This document shows, piece by piece, positions 44,461 through 52,573 of a stretch of 64,000 bases of DNA; within the stretch, counting starts at the first letter, position 1, and every line of letters starts with the position of its first letter. The notes beneath the pieces were generated by a model, which made no database searches, was not told the DNA's origin, and saw nothing but the letters and a program-made list of their open reading frames with translations. The stretch comes from Ga0077548 sp035440445 (GTDB lineage Bacteria > Pseudomonadota > Alphaproteobacteria > Rhizobiales > Xanthobacteraceae): the NCBI GenBank assembly GCA_035440445.1, contig DAORMJ010000005.1, positions 101,258 through 165,257 on the forward strand. The letters run 5' to 3'. Position numbers and translations under genes: made by a program.

Positions 44461-45761
44461 ATGAAGAAGTTGGGAAAGAGCATCGCAAGGCGCGAATTTC
44501 TGAAAAAGAGCGCGAGCACGGCGGCGCTTTTCGCGGCGGCGAAGATGGCGCTGCCTTCGGGGGCCGCTTTCGCGCAGACCGGTCCGGAAGTGAAGGGCAC
44601 TAAGCTTGGCTATATCGCACTGACTGACGCGGCTCCGCTTATCATCGCGCAGGAGAAAGGCTTCTACGCGAAATACGGCCTGACCGAGATGCAAGTTCTC
44701 AAGCAGGCGTCCTGGGGAGCGACGCGTGACAACATGGCGCTCGGCACCAAGGCAAACGGTATCGATGGCGCACATATCCTTCGTCCGAAGATCCATCTCT
44801 ATTCATCCGGCATCACCATGCAGAACAAGCAGCCGGTGCCGATGTATACGTTGCTGAACCTCAACTACGACTGTCAGGGCATCTCGGTCTCCAATGAGTA
44901 CAAGGATCTGAATGTCGGCACCAACTCCTCCGCGCTGAAAGCGGCTTTCGAGAAGAAGAAAGCTGCGGGCAAGGAAGTGAAGGCTGCGATGACCTATCCA
45001 GGCGGCACGCATGATGTCTGGATCCGTTACTGGCTCGCCGCCGGCGGCATCGATCCCGACAAGGATGTTNNNNNNNNNNNNNNNNNNNNNNNNNNNNNNN
45101 NNNNNNNNNNNNNGTCGGCAACATGGATTGCTTCTGTGTCGGCGAGCCGTGGAACGAGCAACTCGTCAATCAGGATATCGGCTTCACCGCGCTGACCACC
45201 GGCGAACTCTGGTTCAATCACCCCGAGAAGGTGCTCGGCATGCGCGCCGACTGGGTCGATGCCAACCCGAAGGCCGCGAAAGGCATCATGATGGCGGTGA
45301 TGGAAGCGCAGCAGTGGTGCGACAAGTTCGAGAACAAGCAGGAGATGGCCGAGATCATCGGCAAGCGCCAGTGGTTCAACGTGCCGGTGCCGGACATCAT
45401 CGGACGCATCAAAGGCGACATCAACTACGGCCGCGGGCGCGTCGAGAAGGGCACCAAGCTCTACATGAAGTTCTGGGGTGAGAAGGGCGAGGTGTCCTAT
45501 CCATGGAAGAGCCTCGATAGCTGGTTCATCACCGAGAACATCCGCTGGGGCAAGTTCGAGCCGACGGTCGATATCAAGGCGCTCGTCAACAAAACCAACC
45601 GCTCCGATCTCTGGATCGAGGCCGCGAAATCGCTGGGCCTTGCCGGCTATCCGACCGGAGACTCGCGCGGCGTTGAAAAGTTTTTCGACGGCAAGACGTT
45701 CGATCCGTCGAACCCGCAGGCCTACCTCAAGTCTCTCTCCATCAAGCGCGTGGAAGTCTGA
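44461..45761 (+). CDS. nrtA: Nitrate ABC transporter substrate-binding protein NrtA (interrupted by an assembly gap)
   Basis: A periplasmic nitrate-binding protein of about 430 residues with a twin-arginine signal (ARREFLKKSASTAALFAAAK, cleavage after FAQ/TG region). Start ATG 44461 has GAGGGG upstream. The left part reads to GIDPDKDV, then 44 N's (45070-45113), then VGNMDCFCVGEPWNEQ in a different frame to the stop at 45761. The family has about 15 residues here, so 45 bases are expected; the gap is one base short and the frameshift is artificial. Exported folded, then delivers nitrate to NrtB. Confidence 0.9.
45070..45113. other. Assembly gap (44 N)
   Basis: A run of N inside nrtA. Its length is not a multiple of three, although the two gene halves need one; the true length is probably 45. 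Confidence 0.97.
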
Positions 45762-45776
45762 ACAAAACAAATGAAC

Positions 45777-45798
45777 GGGCTACGGCAGGCCGTAGCCC
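45777..45798 (+). other. Intergenic hairpin after nrtA
   Basis: GGGCTACGG pairs perfectly with CCGTAGCCC around a CAGG loop in the 58-bp gap between nrtA and nrtB. There is no run of T's, so it more likely stabilises the nrtA message than terminates it. Confidence 0.55.
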
Positions 45799-45819
45799 CA
45801 ACTCTTTGGAGATGTCGGG

Positions 45820-46716
45820 ATGAACATGCCGATCAGGAACACCGAAAATGTCGTGGCGCTGACCAAGGCATCCGCCGAAGTGCTGCCGCTTCCCGCGCCA
45901 CCAACGAAGCCTTTGCTGACGCGCGTGCTGCCGGTGCTGGGCGAGGTGGCGGCGCGCGTTATACCGCCGTTGATCGTGCTCGCGCTGATCCTCGCGGTTT
46001 GGCAGCTCACCACGATGAGCCCCAAGTCGTCTCTGCCGTCACCGCTGAAGATCTGGCAGGACTCGAAGGACCTGATCGTCGATCCGTTCTTCGTTGCAGG
46101 CCCGCAGGACATTGGCCTCGGTCTGCGTATCATTACTTCGCTCGAGCGCGTAGCTTATGGTTTCGGGCTAGCCGCATTCGTCGGCGTTCTGCTCGGAGCG
46201 GTCGTGGGTCAATCGACCTGGGCGATGCGCGGGCTCGATCCGATCTTTCAGGTACTGCGCACGGTGCCGCCGCTTGCATGGCTGCCGCTTTCGCTCGCAG
46301 CGTTCCGGGATGCCAATCCATCGGCGATATTCGTGATCTTCATCACGGCGATCTGGCCGGTCATCATCAATACTGCGGTCGGCATCCGGAATATCCCGCA
46401 GGACTACCGCAACGTGGCGTTGGTCTTGAAACTCAATCCGCTCGAATATTTCTACAAGATCATGGTGCCATCCGCTGCGCCCTACATTTTCACCGGCCTC
46501 AGGATCGGTGTGGGCCTGTCCTGGCTCGCGATCGTTGCGGCTGAAATGCTCACCGGCGGCGTCGGCATAGGCTTCTTCATCTGGGACGCTTGGAACTCGT
46601 CGCGGCTCTCCGACATCGTGGTCGCGCTGATCTACATCGGTCTTGTCGGCTTCGTGCTCGACCGCCTGGTTGCCGCCGTTTCGTCAATCGTCACCCGCGG
46701 CACCGCGAAGGCATAA
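45820..46716 (+). CDS. nrtB: Nitrate ABC transporter permease NrtB
   Basis: A 298-residue inner-membrane permease of the nitrate/sulfonate family. A soluble N-terminal stretch of about 40 residues precedes six membrane segments; AFRDANPSAIFVIFITAIWP and KLNPLEYFYKIMVPSAAPYIF (EAA loop, split) are typical of NrtB. Ends 10 bp before the ATPase gene. Confidence 0.93.
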   Translation: MNMPIRNTENVVALTKASAEVLPLPAPPTKPLLTRVLPVLGEVAARVIPPLIVLALILAVWQLTTMSPKSSLPSPLKIWQDSKDLIVDPFFVAGPQDIGLGLRIITSLERVAYGFGLAAFVGVLLGAVVGQSTWAMRGLDPIFQVLRTVPPLAWLPLSLAAFRDANPSAIFVIFITAIWPVIINTAVGIRNIPQDYRNVALVLKLNPLEYFYKIMVPSAAPYIFTGLRIGVGLSWLAIVAAEMLTGGVGIGFFIWDAWNSSRLSDIVVALIYIGLVGFVLDRLVAAVSSIVTRGTAKA

Positions 46717-46726
46717 GGAGAAAGCG

Positions 46727-47515
46727 ATGTATCTCAAGATCGATCATGTCGATAAAACCTTCCAGCGCGGCTCGCAGAGTACGGAAGTGCTGCGCGACAT
46801 TGCGCTCGATATCGAGAAGGGCGAGTTTGTCTCGATCATCGGCCATTCCGGCTGCGGAAAATCGACCTTGCTCAACATCGTCGCCGGTCTGACGCAGGCG
46901 ACGAAAGGCGGCGTTATTCTCGAAGGCAGGCAGGTGGATGATCCCGGCCCCGACCGCGCGGTCGTGTTCCAGAACCATTCGCTGCTGCCCTGGCTCACGG
47001 TTTACGACAACGTGCGGCTCGCGGTGGACAAGGTATTCTCGAAGACGAAGTCACGCGCCGAGCGCGACGCCTGGACGCTGCATAATCTCGACCTCGTGCA
47101 GATGGTGCACGCCAAGGACAAGCGCCCCGCGGAAATTTCCGGCGGCATGAAGCAGCGCGTGGGTATCGCCCGCGCGCTTGCAATGGAGCCAAAGGTTCTC
47201 CTGCTCGACGAACCTTTCGGCGCGCTCGACGCGCTGACGCGCGCGCATCTGCAGGACTCGGTGATGGCGTTGCATCAGAAGCTCGGCAACACCGTCATGA
47301 TGATCACCCATGACGTCGACGAAGCCGTACTGCTCTCCGATCGCATCGTCATGATGACCAATGGTCCGGCGGCGATGATTGGTGATGTGCTGGAAGTGCC
47401 GCTTGTACATCCGCGCAAGCGTCTCGATCTGGTTTCCGATCCCGCCTACATCAAGTGCCGTGCTGCGGTGCTCAAGTTCCTCTACGAGCGGCACCGCTAT
47501 GTCGAGGCGGCCTGA
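46727..47515 (+). CDS. nrtD: Nitrate ABC transporter ATP-binding protein (NrtD/NasD type)
   Basis: A 262-residue ATPase with GHSGCGKSTLLNIVAGL (about 41-57), ISGGMKQRVGIARAL, VLLLDEPFGALD and MMITHDVDEA. It lacks the NrtC C-terminal binding-protein domain, so it is the NrtD/SsuB-like single-domain type. ATG 46727 is preceded by GGAGAAAG; longer upstream frames fall inside nrtB. In some rhizobial annotations this gene is called nrtC. Confidence 0.93.
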   Translation: MYLKIDHVDKTFQRGSQSTEVLRDIALDIEKGEFVSIIGHSGCGKSTLLNIVAGLTQATKGGVILEGRQVDDPGPDRAVVFQNHSLLPWLTVYDNVRLAVDKVFSKTKSRAERDAWTLHNLDLVQMVHAKDKRPAEISGGMKQRVGIARALAMEPKVLLLDEPFGALDALTRAHLQDSVMALHQKLGNTVMMITHDVDEAVLLSDRIVMMTNGPAAMIGDVLEVPLVHPRKRLDLVSDPAYIKCRAAVLKFLYERHRYVEAA

Positions 47516-47545
47516 AGTCTTTCGTCGTTCAACAGGAGGCAAGCC

Positions 47546-47971
47546 ATGAAGCCAGCTCAAGTCGAACTCGTTCAGACGACCTTTGCCGATGTCGTGCCGA
47601 TCTCGGAACAGGCGGCTGCGCTGTTTTACGGCCGGCTCTTCGAGATCGCGCCTGAAGTGAAGCCGATGTTCAAGAGCGACATAACCGAGCAGGGGCGCAA
47701 GCTCATGAGCACGCTCGCGATCGTGGTGCGCGGCTTGAGCGATCTGCCAAGCATTCTTCCGGCGGCGAGCAATCTCGCGAAAAAGCATGTCTCGTATGGC
47801 GTGAAGGTTGCGCATTACGAGCCGGTCGGCGCCGCACTCCTGTGGACGCTGGAAAAGGGCCTGGGCGACAAGTGGACGCCGGAGGTCGCGACGGCCTGGA
47901 CCGAGGCTTACGTCACGCTCTCCGGCTTCATGATCGGCGAGGCGTACGGCACGGCAGAAGCCGCGGAATAA
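47546..47971 (+). CDS. Single-domain globin (Bjgb-like bacterial haemoglobin)
   Basis: A 141-residue globin: VELVQTTFADVVPISEQAAALFY is helix A-B and LAKKHVSYGVKVAHY contains the proximal histidine. In Bradyrhizobium a globin (Bjgb) in the nitrate-assimilation cluster, with the FAD reductase Flp, removes nitric oxide formed during nitrate and nitrite reduction. The same gene order is seen here (globin then FAD reductase), so the same role is likely. A strong Shine-Dalgarno (AGGAGG) precedes it. Confidence 0.92.
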   Translation: MKPAQVELVQTTFADVVPISEQAAALFYGRLFEIAPEVKPMFKSDITEQGRKLMSTLAIVVRGLSDLPSILPAASNLAKKHVSYGVKVAHYEPVGAALLWTLEKGLGDKWTPEVATAWTEAYVTLSGFMIGEAYGTAEAAE

Positions 47972-47982
47972 GGTGCAGCACA

Positions 47983-49200
47983 GTGCGTGAACGGCTTGTC
48001 ATCGTCGGCAGCGGTATGGCGTCGGGAAGGATGCTGGAGCATCTCTGCCGCGACACGCCTGATGCGTTCGATGTCACGCTGTTCGGTGCCGAGCCGCACG
48101 GAAACTATAATCGCATCATGCTTTCGCCGGTGCTGGCCGGCGAGGAGTGCTTCGAGAATGTCGTGATCCATGACGCCGCCTGGTACGCACAGCGTAAGAT
48201 TGCGTGCCGCTTCGGTGAGACCGTCACGAAGATCGATCGCGCGCGCAAAGTTGTGGTCTCCGCACGCGGTGAAACGCCTTACGACAAGCTGGTTCTCGCG
48301 ACCGGATCGGTACCGTTCATGTTGCCGGTGTCTGGCAAGGATCTGCCGGGCGTCGTTGCGTTTCGTGACTTCGATGATGTGGAGACCATGCTTGCCGCGG
48401 CCGTGACGCCGGGCGCGAACGCGGTCGTCATCGGTGGCGGATTGCTGGGGCTGGAGGCCGCGGCTGCGTTGAAAAAGCGCGGCATGAATGTGGTTGTGCT
48501 CCATTTGATGTCGCATCCCATGGAGTTGCAACTCGATCAGGAGGCGGGTGGCTATTTACAGCGCGCGCTGGAGGCTCGTGGCATCAAGATTCATTGCCGC
48601 GCCCAGACGAAAGCAATTCTTGGAAACGAACTGGTGGAAGCCGTGCTGCTCGATGACGGCACCATCTATCCTGCCGACCTTGTCGTTATGGCGGTTGGTA
48701 TTCGTCCGGAAACGCGGATTGCGCGCGACGCCGGCCTTCATGTTGAGCGCGGTATCGTCGTCGGGGACGATATGCGCAGCTCCGATCCCGATATTCTGGC
48801 GCTCGGCGAATGCGCCGAGCACGACAGCCGCTGCTACGGCTTCGTAGAGCCGCTCTATGAAATGGCCCCGGTCGCGGCGCGCACGCTTGCGGGGGACGAG
48901 GCGGCGTTTAGGCCTGAAAAAAACGCGACGAATCTGAAGGTGACGGGCTTGAGCGTCTTTTCCGCGGGCGATTTCGCCTGCGCGGAGGAAGATTGCGAGA
49001 CGCTGCTGCTTCGCGATCCGGGAGCGGGAATTTACCGCAAACTGGTTATCCGCGACGGCAAGCTCGCGGGCGTCGTGCTGTTCGGCGATACCGCGGACAG
49101 CGCGTGGTATCTCGATCTCATCCGCGCCGGCGCACCCGTGAGCGCAATGCGCGACGAACTTGCTTTCGGGCGCGCGCTTGCCATGCGCGAGGCGGCCTAG
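47983..49200 (+). CDS. FAD/NAD(P)-dependent oxidoreductase (Flp/NirB N-terminal type)
   Basis: A 405-residue two-dinucleotide-binding reductase beginning at GTG 47983 (RERLVIVGSGMASGRMLEHL). The second nucleotide motif is VIGGGLLGLEAAAAL near residue 150, and GVVLFGDTADSAWYLDLI near the end matches the C-terminal domain of NasB/NirB. It should reduce the upstream globin or donate electrons to the nitrate reductase. The longer frame upstream overlaps the globin gene and is not used. Confidence 0.9.
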   Translation: MRERLVIVGSGMASGRMLEHLCRDTPDAFDVTLFGAEPHGNYNRIMLSPVLAGEECFENVVIHDAAWYAQRKIACRFGETVTKIDRARKVVVSARGETPYDKLVLATGSVPFMLPVSGKDLPGVVAFRDFDDVETMLAAAVTPGANAVVIGGGLLGLEAAAALKKRGMNVVVLHLMSHPMELQLDQEAGGYLQRALEARGIKIHCRAQTKAILGNELVEAVLLDDGTIYPADLVVMAVGIRPETRIARDAGLHVERGIVVGDDMRSSDPDILALGECAEHDSRCYGFVEPLYEMAPVAARTLAGDEAAFRPEKNATNLKVTGLSVFSAGDFACAEEDCETLLLRDPGAGIYRKLVIRDGKLAGVVLFGDTADSAWYLDLIRAGAPVSAMRDELAFGRALAMREAA

Positions 49201-49202
49201 TC

Positions 49203-50960
49203 ATGTCAGCCGACTTCAACCCGGAACAGAAACGCTACCTCGAAGGCTTCGCTTCCGGCTTGCAGACTGCGCGCGCGGCGCGGGGCGTTGCCGCAAGTGG
49301 TGCCACTGCGCCGTCCGGGCCCGATGCGGCGCATTTGGCTGCGCAGGCGCGCTTTGAAGCGGAAGGAAAAAAACTCGCGGCCGAGGAGAAAGGAAAGCGC
49401 GACGAGAACGCGTTCGATGCCTATGCGCGACTGAAAGAGCAGGCGGAGAACGGAAGCTATCCAAAAGGCGCGGATATCTTCCGCTGGAAATTCCACGGCC
49501 TGTTTTATGTCGCGCCGGCGGAAGATTTCTTCATGTGCCGCCTGCGGATCGCAAACGGCATCCTCAAGGCGTGGCAGTTCGCGGGTGTGGCGGATATCGC
49601 CGAGCGGCGGGGAGGCGGCTACGCCCATGTGACGACGCGGGCGAATTTGCAGGTTCGCGAAATACCCGCCGCCGACGGCCCGGTATTGCTCGAGGAGATC
49701 GTCGATCTGGGGCTTGCGACCAAAGGTTCGGGCGCTGACAACATCCGCAATGTCACCGGCACGCCAACCGCGGGCATCGATCCGCAGGAATTGCTCGACA
49801 CGCGGCCATACGCGCGCGAGTGGCATCATCGCATCCTGAATGATCGCGGGCTTTATGGCCTGCCGCGCAAATTCAACGTCGCCTTCGATGGCGCGGGCAT
49901 TATTCCGGTGCTGGAGGACACGAACGACATCGGTTTTCAGGCGGTCGAAGTGCAGGAAGGCTTCGGCGTTGATGCGGGCATATGGTTCCGCCTCGCGCTC
50001 GGCGGCATCACCGGGCACAGAGACTTCGCACGCGATACCGGTGTGATCGTGAAGCCCGCCGAGGCGGGGAAGGTGGCGGACGCAATCGTGCGCGTCTTCA
50101 TCGATCATGGCGACCGGACCAACCGGCTCAAAGCGCGGCTAAAATATGTGCTCGATGCCTGGGGATTCGAAAAGTATCTCGCAGCGGTCGAGGAAAAACT
50201 CGGTGCGAAGCTGACGCGCGTGCCGGTGGAAGCGGTGAAGCCTCGCCTGCCGTTCGACCGGCTCGCACACATCGGGGTCCACGAACAGAAGCAAAAGGGT
50301 CTGCACTGGATCGGCGTCGTGTTGCCGGTCGGAAAGATTACCGCCGGACAGATGCACGGAATTGCGAAGATTTCGAATGATCTCGGCGATGGCGATATTC
50401 GTCTGACGGTCTGGCAAAATCTTCTGATTTCCGGTGTGCCGGCGGAAAAGGTCGCACTCGCGGAAGCCGCGATCGAAGAACTCGGCCTCACCACCAAGGC
50501 GGCTTCGGTGCGTGCGGGCCTCGTCGCCTGCACGGGCAACAAGGGGTGCCGCTTTGCCGCCTCCGATACCAAGGGTCATGCGGCCGCGATCGCCGATCAT
50601 TGCGAAGCACGCGTGCAACTCTACGGACCGGTGAATATTCATCTCACCGGCTGTCATCATTCCTGCGCGCAACACTATATCGGCGACATCGGTTTGATCG
50701 GTGCGCGGGTCGAAACCGGCAGTGAAGGCGAGACTGTTGAGGGCTACCACATCTTTGTTGGCGGCGGCTTCGGCGAGGAAGCCGCGATCGGTCGCGAAAT
50801 CTATCGCGACGTGAAAGCCGAGCATACGCCGCGGACTGTCGAGAAAATGCTGAAGGGATACCTCGCGGCGCGAGAGGGCAGCGAGACCTTTCTCGCCTTC
50901 GTGAAGCGTCACGATGTCGAAACACTACGCACGATGTTCGAAGCGGAGGCGGCGGAATGA
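49203..50960 (+). CDS. nirA: Ferredoxin-type assimilatory nitrite reductase (NirA)
   Basis: A 585-residue sirohaem/[4Fe-4S] reductase that converts nitrite to ammonium. Cluster cysteines are C443 and C449 (CTGNKGC) and C484 and C488 (GCHHSC). The two ferrite-reductase-like half domains are intact (GGYAHVTTRANLQ, GDIRLTVWQNLLI). An extra N-terminal segment of about 80 charged residues precedes the first domain. Sulfite reductase is an alternative, but the operon context favours nitrite. Overlaps the next gene by ATGA. Confidence 0.9.
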   Translation: MSADFNPEQKRYLEGFASGLQTARAARGVAASGATAPSGPDAAHLAAQARFEAEGKKLAAEEKGKRDENAFDAYARLKEQAENGSYPKGADIFRWKFHGLFYVAPAEDFFMCRLRIANGILKAWQFAGVADIAERRGGGYAHVTTRANLQVREIPAADGPVLLEEIVDLGLATKGSGADNIRNVTGTPTAGIDPQELLDTRPYAREWHHRILNDRGLYGLPRKFNVAFDGAGIIPVLEDTNDIGFQAVEVQEGFGVDAGIWFRLALGGITGHRDFARDTGVIVKPAEAGKVADAIVRVFIDHGDRTNRLKARLKYVLDAWGFEKYLAAVEEKLGAKLTRVPVEAVKPRLPFDRLAHIGVHEQKQKGLHWIGVVLPVGKITAGQMHGIAKISNDLGDGDIRLTVWQNLLISGVPAEKVALAEAAIEELGLTTKAASVRAGLVACTGNKGCRFAASDTKGHAAAIADHCEARVQLYGPVNIHLTGCHHSCAQHYIGDIGLIGARVETGSEGETVEGYHIFVGGGFGEEAAIGREIYRDVKAEHTPRTVEKMLKGYLAAREGSETFLAFVKRHDVETLRTMFEAEAAE

Positions 50961-52573
50961 CTGTCAACGCGCAGCCGCTCTTGCCAACCATCGTCCCGGA
51001 GAGCGCGCCGTTCTCCGAAGAGCAGCGTGCGTGGCTGAATGGCTTCTTCGCGGGTCTGGTTTCACTCGATCAGGTCACCGCGCTCTCGCCGGATCAGGCG
51101 AAGGGCTTGTTGCCGGAGGCGCCGAAAGGCCCGCTCGATGACGGCGACGATGGCGAAGCGCCTTGGCACGACCAGACGATGACGATTGCCGAGCGCATGC
51201 AGCTCGCCGCGCCGCGCCCGTTACGCCGCAAGCTCATGGCCGCGATGGCGCAGCAGGATTGCGGCCAGTGCGGCTATAACTGCGAGGACTATTCGAACGC
51301 GCTGTTTCTGAAGCAGGAGGAGCGCCTCAACTTATGTGTTCCGGGCGGCAAAGAAACCAACCGGATGCTGAAGAAGCTGTTCGAAGAGTTCGCCGGCGAA
51401 GTTCCTGCGGCAGCAGCACCTTCGGCTGAAGTTCCGGCGAAGGAGGCTCCGCTGGTGGCGCCGGGCCGCTCGCGGGACAATCCCGTGATCGCGAAGCTCA
51501 CAGCACGATATCTCCTGAATGGAAAGGACTCGGAGAAGCGCACGCATCATATCGAGTTCGATCTTTCCGGCACCGGACTGGATTACGTCGCCGGCGATTC
51601 ATTCGGCATCTTTCCCGAAAATCACCCGGGTCTCGTCGATGCCGTGATCGCCATGATCGGCGCGCGGCCGGATGCAAAGGTCGGCGCGAAAACGCTTCGC
51701 GAAGTGTTGTGCAAGGACGTGTCGCTTTCGCCGGCGCCGGATTCGCTCTTTCAGCTGATTTCGCTCCTCGTCGGTGGTGACCGGCGCAGGAAGGCAAAGG
51801 CACTTGCCGCCGGTGAAGACCCCGATGGGGATGCCGCAACGCTCGATGTACTCGCGGCGCTCAAGAAGTTTGAAACGATCAGGCCGGATCCGGAAGTTTT
51901 CGTGGAAGCGCTCGAGCCGTTGCAGCCGCGGCTCTATTCGATTTCATCAAGCCCGAAGGCGGAAGAGAACAAAATCTCGCTCACCGTTGATCTTGTGCGT
52001 TACGTGATCGGCAGCCGCGAGCGGCGCGGTGTTGCATCGGACTTTTTGGCCAATGGGATCGCCACGGGCGGCGCGTTGAAGGTCTATGTCCAGCGTGCGC
52101 ATAACTTCGGCCTGCCGGAAAATTCTCAGACGCCCATCATCATGGTCGGTCCCGGCACGGGAGTGGCACCTTTCCGCGCTTTCCTGCAGGAGCGCATGGC
52201 AACGAAAGCCGAGGGCAGGAACTGGCTTTTCTTCGGACATCAGCGCAGCGACTGCGACTTCTTCTATAAGGACGAACTCTCCGGAATGCAGGCCGCCGGC
52301 TTGCTTACGCGCCTCACGCTCGCATGGTCCCGCGATGGCGATCAGAAAATCTATGTGCAGGATCGGATGCGCGAGGAGGGCAAAGAGCTGTTCTCGTGGC
52401 TCGAGGCCGGCGCACACTTTTACGTCTGCGGCGACGCGAAGCGAATGGCGAAGGACGTCGAGCGCGCGATGACCGAGATTGTCGCGCAGCACGGCAATCG
52501 TTCGCCAGAAGACGCGGTCAGCTATGTCAATACGCTCAAAAGGGCGGGCCGTTATCAGGCGGATGTGTACTGA
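50957..52573 (+). CDS. FeS-flavoprotein reductase, CysJ-like without FMN domain
   Basis: A 538-residue protein. Residues 102-127 form a four-cysteine FeS domain (C102, C105, C109, C127; CGQCGYNC). A ferredoxin-NADP reductase-type module related to the CysJ C-terminal half follows (RLYSISSSPK FAD motif, GPGTGVAPFRAFL, HFYVCGDAKRMAKDV). The FMN/flavodoxin domain of CysJ is absent; the FeS domain stands in its place. It likely passes NADPH electrons to NirA or NasA. Overlaps nasA by TGATG. Confidence 0.88.
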   Translation: MTVNAQPLLPTIVPESAPFSEEQRAWLNGFFAGLVSLDQVTALSPDQAKGLLPEAPKGPLDDGDDGEAPWHDQTMTIAERMQLAAPRPLRRKLMAAMAQQDCGQCGYNCEDYSNALFLKQEERLNLCVPGGKETNRMLKKLFEEFAGEVPAAAAPSAEVPAKEAPLVAPGRSRDNPVIAKLTARYLLNGKDSEKRTHHIEFDLSGTGLDYVAGDSFGIFPENHPGLVDAVIAMIGARPDAKVGAKTLREVLCKDVSLSPAPDSLFQLISLLVGGDRRRKAKALAAGEDPDGDAATLDVLAALKKFETIRPDPEVFVEALEPLQPRLYSISSSPKAEENKISLTVDLVRYVIGSRERRGVASDFLANGIATGGALKVYVQRAHNFGLPENSQTPIIMVGPGTGVAPFRAFLQERMATKAEGRNWLFFGHQRSDCDFFYKDELSGMQAAGLLTRLTLAWSRDGDQKIYVQDRMREEGKELFSWLEAGAHFYVCGDAKRMAKDVERAMTEIVAQHGNRSPEDAVSYVNTLKRAGRYQADVY

